Below are positions 1-7,741 of a stretch of DNA of 50,365 nucleotides, one piece after another; the first letter of the stretch is position 1; the number at the start of each line of letters is the position of its first letter. Position numbers and translations under genes: made by a program. A model generated the notes under the pieces. That model was given only the letters and a program-made list of their open reading frames with translations, did no database searches and was not told the origin of the DNA. This DNA comes from Candidatus Thorarchaeota archaeon (GTDB lineage: Archaea; Asgardarchaeota; Thorarchaeia; Thorarchaeales; Thorarchaeaceae): positions 1 through 50,365 of the forward strand of contig RDNZ01000011.1 of the NCBI GenBank assembly GCA_011364905.1, read 5' to 3'.

Positions 1-1260
1 AATCTCGCGTTCCTTCCATGCCCTGTCATGTTTACCAAAACACCATGCCACACCTGCGTATCCATTAGGGTCTCGACCATCAAGTTCGTATTTGTCATTC
101 AGTTCGATACAGATATGGTATGCTTCCTCAGGAGAGTCGCTCCACTCTATGATCTTCTTACCCCAATACATCCTCATGTATCCATGCATCTTTCCTGTTC
201 TTGTCATCTCCCTTTGAGCAGCATTCCAGTAGTGGTCATGAGTCCTTGACTGCTCCAACTCACGGATGGTGTAGGTATAGTCTCTTGGGTCCGAGGCATG
301 GAGATCTAGGGTTTCTTTCGCCCATCTTGGCAGACATTCTATGTTGTCATAATTGTCATTGTAAAACGCAAAATTCATACTTAGCTCCCTTCGTATTATG
401 AGCTCTTCGAGGTATGATTCTACACTAGAGCTTTCTGTTTTCAAGACTTCAAGCGCAATCTCTAGGGGAGATAGTTGACCAAAATGCAAGAACGGACTCA
501 TATTGGACAGATGGTCAGACGCAGGATCATTCCGTTGGGATGCGAAAACCTCCAAGTCGTTTAATATGAATTTCCTCAACAACTGACGCCCAGAACTTGC
601 TCCACCTCTGAATGGGATTTCTTGTAAATCACGGTTCTTAAGATGCAGTCCATTCACAGCTCTGTTGATATTTGAGAGGTCAGTATCGCCGAATCCGATG
701 TTATCGGATCTTTTTTTGACACGTCTGTTTCGCAAAGGTGCTAAATAGTCAGAGAGGATTCTATGGACCTTTGGTCTTATTGTGCCAGCTGAGTACTCCT
801 CTTTCTTAGAAACCGTTTCAACAGGGATAATGACATTTGTTTCAACCTGTACTAGGGGACAATCTATTGAACCTGCCACCACCCGTCGCCACTCTATTTG
901 ATTCCTCTGATAATCTCGGTCAACAATTATCATAGAAGCATCTTCCGCAAGAACAGGAATCATCTGCTGTGGGTCCTTCTGATAAACAGCAAAACCAATT
1001 CCTCGTTTATTTAGAGACTCACTGACTTCAAATAATCCCTGAAGCATGAATCGATAATGGGAAGCATTTGCGTATGGGTAGTTGTCCAGTAAACAGAATA
1101 CTGTCAACAGCGGCTGATTGTGTTCATTGGCTTGTTCAACAGCATATTCCAATGCATGATTAAAATCACTTCTCTGAGATGCTTGCATCCAGTAAAGAGT
1201 GTATTTGCCATTCTGTACTGAATTAGAGTTCAGAGAACATAATCGGTCTGGATTTATCAA
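1..1260 (-). CDS. Class II CPD (deoxyribodipyrimidine) photolyase, C-terminus cut by window edge
   Basis: Light-driven repair of cyclobutane pyrimidine dimers using FAD. The minus strand is open from about 1260 to base 1 (about 420 codons). The translation carries class II photolyase signatures: YTLYWMQ followed by NHALEYA near the N-terminus, RRELSMNF in the FAD-binding region, and GKMHGYMRMYWGKK followed by NDKYELDGRDPNGYAG and AWCFGKHDRAW near the edge. Class II enzymes usually have about 450-470 residues, so only the last 40 or so are missing. No in-frame ATG lies ahead of the conserved YTLYWMQ segment, so I chose the TTG at 1260. A weak GGATG lies about 5 nt upstream, and the frame closes with TGA some 13 codons further up. 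Family assignment is firm; the start is uncertain. Confidence 0.88.
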   Translation of the reverse strand, partial: MINPDRLCSLNSNSVQNGKYTLYWMQASQRSDFNHALEYAVEQANEHNQPLLTVFCLLDNYPYANASHYRFMLQGLFEVSESLNKRGIGFAVYQKDPQQMIPVLAEDASMIIVDRDYQRNQIEWRRVVAGSIDCPLVQVETNVIIPVETVSKKEEYSAGTIRPKVHRILSDYLAPLRNRRVKKRSDNIGFGDTDLSNINRAVNGLHLKNRDLQEIPFRGGASSGRQLLRKFILNDLEVFASQRNDPASDHLSNMSPFLHFGQLSPLEIALEVLKTESSSVESYLEELIIRRELSMNFAFYNDNYDNIECLPRWAKETLDLHASDPRDYTYTIRELEQSRTHDHYWNAAQREMTRTGKMHGYMRMYWGKKIIEWSDSPEEAYHICIELNDKYELDGRDPNGYAGVAWCFGKHDRAWKEREI

Positions 1261-1305
1261 TGCACATCCAGTTCTTGAAAATCCCCTAATGAAGAGTTGG
1301 TTTGT

Positions 1306-2076
1306 TCATATCGGTAATTGCCAAAGCGCCCATGGAGGCAACTGAATGAACAAACGGGTATACATGATAATAGCTAGGACAAGCAATGATACAATTACTA
1401 CCCCCCAGTCGCGACTTCTAAACTTGAGTGGATTCATATAGGTCCTATGCTCGCTGGCTCCAAATCCTCTTGATTCCATGCTCTCTGCTATGGATAGAGC
1501 TCGTCGTATAGACACGATGATTAGAGGAACAATAATGGGCACAATATTACGAATTCGTTTCAGCAAATTGCCCTTGTCTAGCTCAACACCGCGAGCTTTC
1601 TGTGCGTCCATAATTGCATAAGCTTCACGCCCAAGCGTCGGCACGTACCTCATTGCCATACTCATGGCAAACGCAAACTCGAATTTTACACGCATCTGAA
1701 TCAAAGCTTGTGAGAGTTCGTCCGGATGCACAGTAAGAAAGAACACAGAGAAAGAGGTCATCAGTGCTATGAGACGCAGAGTAAGTGCCAAGGATTGAGA
1801 GAAGGGATTGGTAGCAGTTGATAGTAATGTGTTGAAGACTATAATGAAAATGAGGAGGACTGAAAGGCCTTTCATGCTGCGACCCCATCGACGGAGAGAT
1901 TTGGCTGCAGCTATGATTGGAATAAGGCAGCAGAATATGATCAACAAGGGGACTATAGAGAGGAACGATAATGAGATTATAGCCAGCACAATAGACATGA
2001 CGAGCTTTGCTCGCGGATCCAAACGATGTATCACTGAGTCCTGACGAGTGTATTGAAAGACTTCGAGAAAAGACAT
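1306..2076 (-). CDS. ecfT: ECF transporter transmembrane component EcfT
   Basis: Membrane scaffold of an energy-coupling-factor importer. It joins the two ATPases to a substrate-specific S subunit. The 256-residue protein has several hydrophobic helices (about residues 25-57, 70-85, 95-115, 178-190 and 228-248). It shows the two conserved EcfT coupling motifs, ARG at residues 161-163 and SRGFG at 202-206, which contact the ATPases. The ATG at 2076 directly abuts the TAG of the upstream ATPase gene, so the three genes are an operon read 3740 to 1306. No S component is adjacent, so the substrate cannot be named. This suggests a shared (group II-like) module serving S proteins encoded elsewhere. 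Confidence 0.9.
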   Translation of the reverse strand: MSFLEVFQYTRQDSVIHRLDPRAKLVMSIVLAIISLSFLSIVPLLIIFCCLIPIIAAAKSLRRWGRSMKGLSVLLIFIIVFNTLLSTATNPFSQSLALTLRLIALMTSFSVFFLTVHPDELSQALIQMRVKFEFAFAMSMAMRYVPTLGREAYAIMDAQKARGVELDKGNLLKRIRNIVPIIVPLIIVSIRRALSIAESMESRGFGASEHRTYMNPLKFRSRDWGVVIVSLLVLAIIMYTRLFIQLPPWALWQLPI

Positions 2077-2901
2077 CTAGGTCCCTCCTAGGACATTCAC
2101 AACAGCTTCTTCGAGGTCATCCAACAACGTAATTCTTTGGGGGACATCTGAGAAGATAGCATGGAGACACATAGCAGCGTCCGTTAGCTGTGGTCTTGTG
2201 AGAGAACATTTCTCTATAACCTCAGTATTGCTTAGGACAGAGTTTGTTGGACCATCTGCAACTATTCTGCCATCTGCCATCGCAACTGTGCGTGGGAAGT
2301 TTTCTATGACGAACTCAATATCATGGGTGACTACGAGGACTGTCTTGCCCTTTTCGTTCAATTCGCTGAGCATACTTGCGAGCTTGTCTTTCTGGCGAGC
2401 GTCCTGACCGATTGTGGGTTCATCGAGGGATAGAACTCTTGGTTCAGTTGCAAGAACTGAGGCAAGTGCAACCCTTTTTCGTTCACCCCCGGACAATGTG
2501 AAGGGAGACCGCTCAGCAAGTCCTTCAAGGCCTAGATCATTTAGAGTCCTCATGCAACGCTCCTTAGATTCCTCTTTCGAGTATCCCAGGTTATCCAGAC
2601 TGAACAGAATCTCACGCTCTACAGTTTCCAGGAAAAGCTGATGGTCGGGATTTTGCATAACAAGTCCAATCTCTCGGGAGAGTTCTGCTACTGAGTAATG
2701 CTTCGTATCCACTCCATCTAGGATAACCCGACCTCGGTCTGGGCGAAGAAGACCATTGAGATGCTTTACCAAGGTGGTCTTGCCAGCTCCATTACTTCCC
2801 ATGACTGCAATTCGTTCACCATCATCAATCTGAAGGGAAACACCCTGTAGTGCAGTGTATAGACCATCATAGGCGAAATGTACATCTTCGAGGAGTATCA
2901 T
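2077..2901 (-). CDS. ecfA2: ECF transporter ATP-binding protein (second ATPase)
   Basis: One of the two ATPases that power the ECF importer. Using the ATG at 2901 the protein has 274 residues, with Walker A GSNGAGKTT at 35-43, a Q-loop region QNPDHQ near 83-88, signature LSGGE at 136-140 and Walker B VLSLDE at 156-161. The frame stays open about 45 codons upstream, but that stretch lies inside the neighbouring ATPase gene and is arginine-rich and unlike the family. The ATG at 2901 overlaps the upstream stop by 4 bases (ATGA), which is typical of coupled archaeal genes, so it is the chosen start. It is followed without a gap by ecfT. Confidence 0.9.
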   Translation of the reverse strand: MILLEDVHFAYDGLYTALQGVSLQIDDGERIAVMGSNGAGKTTLVKHLNGLLRPDRGRVILDGVDTKHYSVAELSREIGLVMQNPDHQLFLETVEREILFSLDNLGYSKEESKERCMRTLNDLGLEGLAERSPFTLSGGERKRVALASVLATEPRVLSLDEPTIGQDARQKDKLASMLSELNEKGKTVLVVTHDIEFVIENFPRTVAMADGRIVADGPTNSVLSNTEVIEKCSLTRPQLTDAAMCLHAIFSDVPQRITLLDDLEEAVVNVLGGT

Positions 2902-3740
2902 CTCCGTTTGACCTCCTGCACGATAGCAGCGAGCTCTGCTCCTGTAAGAGGCACGGTATCCAGAGTTATTCCTCGTTTTTTCAGCCGCTTGTAGAGTTGT
3001 GTTGCCTTGGGGATTCCCACACCAATCTCTTGACACAAATCCGAAGTCAGGACATCTCGTGGGGCACCGTCAGCTATCAACCTACCCTTATCCATCAATA
3101 CGACTCGAGATGCATCCTTCGACACCAAGTCCAACCGATGCTCAACAAGAACCACAGTCATATCGCGTTTGTTCAGTTCTGCAATTAGATTTAGAATCGC
3201 CTCAGCACTCTTTGGATCCAGATTCGATGTTGGTTCGTCAGCAACTAACACTTTGGGTTTCAAAGCCAGTGTTGCAGCCATCGCCACTCGTTGTTGTTCG
3301 CCTCCAGACATCTCATGTGGGTGTTTATCACGAAGATGATCAAGATCCAGCATGTCTATGAGCTCCTCAACGCGGCGACGTACTTCCTCAGGCGCAACTC
3401 CTAGATTCTCTGGTCCAAAGGCAATCTCCCTCTCTACGTTCAGTGTAACCAACTGATTCTCTGGTTGTTGAAACACTAGTCCTGCAATCTGAGCAAGTTC
3501 TGCAACACTACTCTCTCTCGTGTTCTTGCCATCAACTATGACATTCCCTGCAATGTAGCCACGATGAAACTGGGGCACAAGGCCGTTAATAGCACGACAG
3601 AGAGTCGTTTTCCCGCAACCACTGGGACCTGTGATGACAACATACTCTCCCTCCTCAATTTTTAGGTCAACTTTCCTGAGTGCAAGAGAGTCTGCTCCAA
3701 GATACTTGAAACTGAAATCTGCAAACTCGATGAGTGACAC
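2898..3740 (-). CDS. ecfA1: ECF transporter ATP-binding protein (first ATPase)
   Basis: First ATPase of the ECF importer. The 280-residue product from the GTG at 3740 has Walker A GPSGCGKTT at 38-46, the QPENQ Q-loop, signature MSGGE and Walker B VLVADEP. Earlier in-frame starts up to 3890 would overlap the DHH gene. The GTG at 3740 has a strong AGGAGG about 9 bases upstream, lies just after the DHH stop at 3754, and places the family N-terminus (IEFADFSFKY) correctly. Its stop overlaps the next ATPase start by 4 bases. The 13-base gap after the DHH gene means the transporter may be co-transcribed with the superoperon upstream. Confidence 0.88.
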   Translation of the reverse strand: MSLIEFADFSFKYLGADSLALRKVDLKIEEGEYVVITGPSGCGKTTLCRAINGLVPQFHRGYIAGNVIVDGKNTRESSVAELAQIAGLVFQQPENQLVTLNVEREIAFGPENLGVAPEEVRRRVEELIDMLDLDHLRDKHPHEMSGGEQQRVAMAATLALKPKVLVADEPTSNLDPKSAEAILNLIAELNKRDMTVVLVEHRLDLVSKDASRVVLMDKGRLIADGAPRDVLTSDLCQEIGVGIPKATQLYKRLKKRGITLDTVPLTGAELAAIVQEVKRR

Positions 3741-3753
3741 TCTAGCTAACCTC

Positions 3754-4761
3754 CTAGGTTGGCAAATCTTCGTGTGCGCCACGTTTTTGTTCGATAGCCC
3801 TCTTAATGAGTTCAATGGAATGAACCATTGCTTTCTCGAGGTTCGTCTTACCATTGGCCCCAGCGGCATTGGCGTGGCCTCCGCCTTCACCCTCGATTAA
3901 GTGACCCAACGGCTTCATCAAATCAGAGCCCAGACTGACACCTGTCTTCTCATAGAATTCTCTCGTACTTCGAGAACTAAACCTCACAACATTCTTTGTG
4001 GGACGTCCACCAACTATAGCAACATCCGCACCGAGATCTATCATTCCCCTACATGCACTTGCTTCAAAGGCATTGATTTTGGAAATCGCGACAATCCAAT
4101 CATCAATGATATGAATCTTTATCCTTCCTGCAGCCTTGAGCCGAGCAATCCGTTCAGACCGGTCAGGTTTGATTAACAAGGACCTCACACATTTGCCATA
4201 GTCAGCTCCAGCATCGATTAGCCGTATTGCTGTGGACAAAGTGGCGGTTCCAGCATAGAAGAATCTACGCGTGTCAAAAATAAGTCCAGTTAATAACAGG
4301 TTGGCTGTGCTTGGATCAATCTTGACACAAAGGTCACTGTAGACTTTCACGATAATCTCACATGTCGACGACATTTCATCGTGCACAATCTGATGTTCTG
4401 CTATTAGGGCAATCTCAGGGTTTCGTTCATGATGGTCTATTACAATCGTCTTTTCAGGGTCATTCAGAATGTGCTGGAGTCCTTTTCCAAGTTGGAATCT
4501 ACTATTTGTGTCAATCAGAACCACCAAGTCATAGTTTGATTCCACTGTTCTCGAAACCTTCAGAATAGGGTTGAAAACTTCTAGAACCTGATTTGATAAG
4601 CGACTGATGTCATCTGCAACCAGCTGCGGACTTCCATCTGCGTTTATTGTTTTATAGAGACTAGCAAAAGCAACCATAGAGCAAATGGCATCTGGGTCTG
4701 CATTCTGATGCCCAAGAATGAGGGGTTTCTTGGAGTTTTTTAGCAGGTCTTCTATACTCAC
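3754..4761 (-). CDS. DHH/DHHA1-family phosphoesterase (RecJ-like or nanoRNase-like)
   Basis: Metal-dependent phosphoesterase of the DHH superfamily, 335 residues. Visible motifs are GHQNADPDA at 17-25 (motif I), LIDTNS at 82-87 (motif II), IDHHER at 108-113 (the DHH motif), a GLIFDTRRF segment near 159-167 and the DHHA1 substrate-binding GGGHANAAG at 293-301. Family members degrade short oligonucleotides or cyclic dinucleotides, or act as RecJ-like exonucleases; this size fits the short NrnA-like or archaeal RecJ-like type. The GTG start overlaps the upstream DUF3194 stop by 3 bases (GTGA). Its position at the end of an exosome-containing operon fits a role in finishing RNA decay, but the substrate is not shown by the sequence. 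Confidence 0.85.
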   Translation of the reverse strand: MSIEDLLKNSKKPLILGHQNADPDAICSMVAFASLYKTINADGSPQLVADDISRLSNQVLEVFNPILKVSRTVESNYDLVVLIDTNSRFQLGKGLQHILNDPEKTIVIDHHERNPEIALIAEHQIVHDEMSSTCEIIVKVYSDLCVKIDPSTANLLLTGLIFDTRRFFYAGTATLSTAIRLIDAGADYGKCVRSLLIKPDRSERIARLKAAGRIKIHIIDDWIVAISKINAFEASACRGMIDLGADVAIVGGRPTKNVVRFSSRSTREFYEKTGVSLGSDLMKPLGHLIEGEGGGHANAAGANGKTNLEKAMVHSIELIKRAIEQKRGAHEDLPT

Positions 4762-5069
4762 TTCTTCTTCATCTCCGTTAGCTGATTCTCAAACCACTCA
4801 ACGCCAAAATCTGTGGCTTCTTGCAACAAATCGTCAAGCGAATGGCCTGTATCGAACAGTTGACTTATCTCCAGCTGGACGTCGAGGTCTAACTGTTTGT
4901 CTACAAACTCCAAAGAACAGCTAACGAACATGGTATCAATACTTTTCTCAGGAATTCTCTCTAGAATAAACTTGCTAACTTCCTCTTCACACGCCTCTGC
5001 AAGTTTTTCAATGGCTTCCTCAGACAGATCAGGAAGTCCTATACTAAGTGTAGGACTCATTTTTCTCAC
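4758..5069 (-). CDS. DUF3194-type small archaeal protein
   Basis: A 103-residue (GTG start) or 100-residue (ATG at 5060) acidic protein. It resembles, from memory, the archaeal family DUF3194, which recurs next to prefoldin beta; its function is unknown to me. Visible features are an N-terminal helix rich in Glu/Ala (LSEEAIEKLAEACEEEV), a central strand region (FVSCSLEFVDKQLDLDVQLEI) and a C-terminal amphipathic stretch ending in MKKK. The GTG at 5069 overlaps the prefoldin stop as GTGA, and the gene overlaps the DHH start by 4 bases. This tight coupling on both sides suggests co-expression with prefoldin. Confidence 0.72.
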   Translation of the reverse strand: MRKMSPTLSIGLPDLSEEAIEKLAEACEEEVSKFILERIPEKSIDTMFVSCSLEFVDKQLDLDVQLEISQLFDTGHSLDDLLQEATDFGVEWFENQLTEMKKK

Positions 5070-5428
5070 TGGAGAGTCAGATTTCGCTTGGAAATCTCAA
5101 GCTGGATAGACTTCTGTAACTCGGCCAGCTCAGGAGTAAGCGTCTTGAGCTTGGCTTCAGCCTTTTTTATGCTGTTGTCAAGCTCCCGAACTCTATCCTC
5201 AAGCTCCTCAATCATTGATGGTTTTTCAACTCTAAACATAACCTGACCCACAGTCTTGTATGTAACCACATCGTCTGGTTGCTTTCCAAGCTGGTCAAGA
5301 GTTTCTTTGAGTTGATCAACTTGTTCTTTGTAAGCTCTGACCATGTTAGAATATCCTTCTTCCTGACGCCTCAGGTTGTCATACTTGCGAAGTTCATTCT
5401 CCAATTCAGGGGGTATATTCTGTGCCAT
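5066..5428 (-). CDS. pfdB: Prefoldin subunit beta
   Basis: Beta subunit of the hexameric archaeal chaperone prefoldin, which captures unfolded proteins for the thermosome. The 120-residue product is the normal family length. It is built of an N-terminal coiled coil (ENELRKYDNLRRQEEGY...), a central beta-hairpin region (DDVVTYKTVGQVMFRVEK) with the conserved VG.V..R pattern, and a C-terminal coiled coil (EELEDRVRELDNSIKKAE). The start is the ATG at 5428. It sits between pcc1 and DUF3194, the usual archaeal neighbourhood. Confidence 0.93.
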   Translation of the reverse strand: MAQNIPPELENELRKYDNLRRQEEGYSNMVRAYKEQVDQLKETLDQLGKQPDDVVTYKTVGQVMFRVEKPSMIEELEDRVRELDNSIKKAEAKLKTLTPELAELQKSIQLEISKRNLTLQ

Positions 5429-5511
5429 TTTTGTTCTCTCTCATCTTCAATAGTTGCTCAATTCAGACTGCGCCCTCGAAGTTGGGACTTAAGCGTTTTG
5501 ATTGGTCAATT

Positions 5512-5772
5512 TCAGTCCATTTGCTCGATGGATTTAATGCATGCAGAAACCCACGCAATATAGGAGTTCATGGCAGCTCGTAACGCAGTTATGTCCCCGG
5601 CTTCAACCTCTATTATCAGAACATTATCATGGACTGCAACAATTGTCGTTGCTCTGTCAGAGGGTCCTGATTGAGTTTCAGGGGTGAGCGCAGCAAGAAG
5701 AATGTCTGCGGTTTCCTTTGATTCTAGTGGAATCTCAATTGAGGCCTTGCCAGCAAGAATGTTCGCACTCAT
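5512..5772 (-). CDS. pcc1: KEOPS complex subunit Pcc1
   Basis: Small dimerisation subunit of KEOPS, which with Kae1/Bud32/Cgi121 makes N6-threonylcarbamoyladenosine at position 37 of tRNAs. The 86-residue protein has the compact Pcc1 pattern: an N-terminal strand ASIEIPLESKETADILLAALTPE, a central GPSDRATTIVAVHDNVLIIEVEAGD, and a C-terminal helix TALRAAMNSYIAWVSACI. The length matches archaeal Pcc1. It follows the Brix gene by one base and precedes prefoldin beta, the standard archaeal order. The other KEOPS genes are not in the window. Confidence 0.87.
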   Translation of the reverse strand: MSANILAGKASIEIPLESKETADILLAALTPETQSGPSDRATTIVAVHDNVLIIEVEAGDITALRAAMNSYIAWVSACIKSIEQMD

Positions 5773-5773
5773 C

Positions 5774-6331
5774 CTATATGTTCCTCCTGATAGATGCTAC
5801 TCGGATTCTAGGACCAATTTCAAACTTATCTCTCGAATGGTAATGCGTCCACAGAATCTTTCCTGAAGGTAAATCCTCTAACCAGACCATTGACCAGTTT
5901 TCATCAACAGGTGCATCGCTCGGATCAGGCAACTCAGCCGCTTCTAGGTTTAAAAGAGAACCTAATAATTCTCCTAAATCCCGAGTTTTCTCACTGCTTC
6001 GAGTTTTTATAAAAACACCAGCGATTCCTGCTATTCTAACTCTGTTGCCTGGATTTACCTCACGCCGGAGTTTAGCACTCTCCATTTTTACTGTGTATAT
6101 TTCCTTCCCCATTTGGTTCATGAAGACAAGAAGACTCGGATTTCCTCTTCTCATTGATATAACTACAGCTCCATTCGCACCAGACGTATGAATCCGAGCA
6201 GAGAGTTCTTGTAGTCCAATTCCTCCCCGATTGAATCTCTCAGTTCCACTGAGTACTGTACACAAATCACGAGAGAAAGAACGCACTCTATTTGAAGTCT
6301 TTCTAGATGTTGTAATGAGGAGACTTGGCAA
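5774..6331 (-). CDS. Brix-domain (Imp4/Rpf2-like) ribosome biogenesis protein
   Basis: Archaeal member of the Brix family, which binds rRNA during ribosome assembly. The conserved N-terminus reads LITTSRKTSNRVRSFSRDLCTVLSGTERFNRG. A central strand region (GANGAVVISMRRGNPSLLVFM) and a C-terminal strand (GKILWTHYHSRDKFEIGPR) follow. The frame continues upstream, but those codons overlap the L37Ae 3' end and are unlike the family, which starts only a few residues ahead of the LITTSR segment. I therefore chose the TTG at 6331 (185 residues), 17 bases past the L37Ae stop; the codon before it is ATT, so the start is not certain. Confidence 0.82.
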   Translation of the reverse strand: MPSLLITTSRKTSNRVRSFSRDLCTVLSGTERFNRGGIGLQELSARIHTSGANGAVVISMRRGNPSLLVFMNQMGKEIYTVKMESAKLRREVNPGNRVRIAGIAGVFIKTRSSEKTRDLGELLGSLLNLEAAELPDPSDAPVDENWSMVWLEDLPSGKILWTHYHSRDKFEIGPRIRVASIRRNI

Positions 6332-6347
6332 AATAGTCCGGCCTTGG

Positions 6348-6749
6348 TTATTCTTCCTCAGTAGAGGTCGTCGCATCCGCATCGGTGACTGTTTCTGCAT
6401 CAATCACGATTTCCTCTTTCTCAACATTTGGTAGGAAATCAACTACGTCTTCGATGTCCTCATTCTCTCGAAGCGAGAGAAAATCACCCGAAACTCTTTG
6501 AGCTATTGCCCTCTTAGCAGCTTTCCCAGCATCGGTATATGGAACGTATGCACCTCCTGCAAAGATAAGACTGCATTTGCTGCACTCCCAAAGGCCCGCC
6601 GCCTTTCGCTTCAAGGCTTTAGTAGCACATGCTGGACAACGATTTGGTTCCTTCCTCCGGTTGTCTATATCAAGGACTCTTCTTCGTAGCTTAGCACCAT
6701 ACCTTGATCCATATCTTCCTGTGCTACCAACCTTCTTGGTTCGTGCCAT
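6348..6749 (-). CDS. rpl37ae: Large-subunit ribosomal protein eL43 (L37Ae) with acidic C-terminal extension
   Basis: Zinc-binding protein of the large ribosomal subunit. The N-terminal 90 residues are typical: MARTKKVGSTGRYGSRYG, then a C4 zinc ribbon with C38, C41, C56 and C59 (CPAC and CSKC) and the GGAYVPYT segment. Archaeal and eukaryotic homologues are usually about 70-95 residues; this one has 133. The extra tail of about 40 residues is strongly acidic (ENEDIEDVVDF, then VEKEEIVIDAE and a TSTEEE end). The reading frame has no sign of frameshift, so the tail looks genuine. The 155-bp leader between rrp42 and this gene holds stem-loops noted separately. Confidence 0.93.
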   Translation of the reverse strand: MARTKKVGSTGRYGSRYGAKLRRRVLDIDNRRKEPNRCPACATKALKRKAAGLWECSKCSLIFAGGAYVPYTDAGKAAKRAIAQRVSGDFLSLRENEDIEDVVDFLPNVEKEEIVIDAETVTDADATTSTEEE

Positions 6750-6775
6750 ATTCCGGTCTCCTAGTTGTGTTAATG

Positions 6776-6817
6776 CTTCACTCCCTTGGGCGTGAAGATA
6801 GGCTGCTGGAACCTATC
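6776..6817 (-). promoter_or_regulatory. Tandem stem-loops in the rpl37ae leader
   Basis: Two adjacent hairpins overlap at one base. Arms 6776-6785 and 6788-6797 can pair 10 bp with one mismatch around a 2-base loop (minus strand CTTCACGCCC/GGGAGTGAAG). Arms 6797-6802 and 6812-6817 pair perfectly (GATAGG/CCTATC) around 9 bases. They lie 27-68 bases before the rpl37ae ATG, downstream of an AT-rich TATA-like stretch near 6828-6850. This placement could make them a leader RNA controlling the ribosomal protein. That is inference; symmetrical operators would look similar. Confidence 0.4.
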
Positions 6818-6866
6818 AGTCGCCCGTCTGAATCTCTTATTAGATTATCTATTTGTGAGCGGTAAA

Positions 6867-6896
6867 TAGATGGTCAGATGCGAATAAGACCATCTA
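6867..6896 (-). terminator. Stem-loop just downstream of the exosome operon
   Basis: A perfect 9-bp inverted repeat (TAGATGGTC / GACCATCTA) encloses a 12-base loop. It begins 9 bases after the rrp42 stop and is followed on the minus strand by only a short T-rich stretch. It probably marks the 3' end of the psmA-sdo1-rrp4-rrp41-rrp42 transcript or protects it from decay, while rpl37ae uses its own promoter. Archaeal termination depends mainly on U-runs, so the terminator role is tentative. Confidence 0.45.
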
Positions 6897-6904
6897 CTTG
6901 TGCT

Positions 6905-7741
6905 CTACTCTACAGACTTCACAGCATCATCGACCACTTTGTGGATATCCTTACTTGCCTCGAGAGCCATGTCCATAGCCTGATCTATGAGCTCAAGCGA
7001 CATAGGACCAGAACCACCACCCTTCTGCATTGCAGTAAAGTTATTGTTCTTGTCGACAGCCATTGTAAATCTACAATCCTGAACGAACTCCTCCTTCAGG
7101 ATAGTATCGAGAATCAGAATGTCATCAATTTTTGCTACTGTATGTTCCACTGCAACATTCTTTAAGGGCAGAGACAGCACCTCACCGGTTTGAACGAGCT
7201 TGCCCTCTTCTACTTTCATCTCAGGATATTTGGTAGTGAGCAGCGCTGCATTAACCGCAATAGAGGATGCGTCGATGAGGTTTCCATCGTACTCCAGAGG
7301 ATATACATCAGCAAACACCATGTAGACTTTCTTGCCTTCCGCAATGCACAGCTTCTTGGCATCAACAGTTTCAGACTCTCGCACACCTCGATCTACAACT
7401 CGTGCTAGTTCGATGGCGTCCTCCTTAGGTGGTCCAAGTTCGAAGAGCGGCGATGCGATTGGTGACATCTCAGCAGTGACCATCGTCACCCCTTCATCAG
7501 GTGAGTCGGAATATGGTTCTCCGACAAGAACCTTAACACCTGCAACTACGGTCGTGTTTCCCAGTCTTACGAGAGCGGAGCCTTCGGCTTTCGCAGCCAC
7601 AACATTCACTTCAACCTCAATATCCCGGTACTCATTAAATGCGCGACCATCAAGTCGCTCGCCCTTCCGCAAAAGATCCGATATGAACTCACGGTCAATA
7701 TGACTGATTGTTTCAGTGCTATAATCGCCCATTCTACTCAT
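6905..7741 (-). CDS. rrp42: Exosome complex subunit Rrp42 (RNase PH-like, non-catalytic)
   Basis: Partner of Rrp41 in the hexameric RNase PH ring of the archaeal exosome (3'-5' RNA decay and tailing). The 278-residue product shows the RNase PH fold: RKGERLDGRAFNEYRDIEVEV at the start, VRLGNTTVVAGVKVLVGEPY, the segment VDRGVRESETVDAKKLCI and DGNLIDASSIAVNAALL. Rrp42 lacks the catalytic aspartates but forms the composite RNA-binding site. The ATG at 7741 overlaps the rrp41 stop by 8 bases, showing coupling. The C-terminus ends normally (KVVDDAVKSVE) without the acidic tail found on Rrp41 and Rrp4. Confidence 0.94.
   Translation of the reverse strand: MSRMGDYSTETISHIDREFISDLLRKGERLDGRAFNEYRDIEVEVNVVAAKAEGSALVRLGNTTVVAGVKVLVGEPYSDSPDEGVTMVTAEMSPIASPLFELGPPKEDAIELARVVDRGVRESETVDAKKLCIAEGKKVYMVFADVYPLEYDGNLIDASSIAVNAALLTTKYPEMKVEEGKLVQTGEVLSLPLKNVAVEHTVAKIDDILILDTILKEEFVQDCRFTMAVDKNNNFTAMQKGGGSGPMSLELIDQAMDMALEASKDIHKVVDDAVKSVE

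Noticed and set aside
28..401. Two plus-strand open frames at the left edge
   Set aside because: They are antisense to the photolyase frame, which has clear family motifs across the whole stretch.
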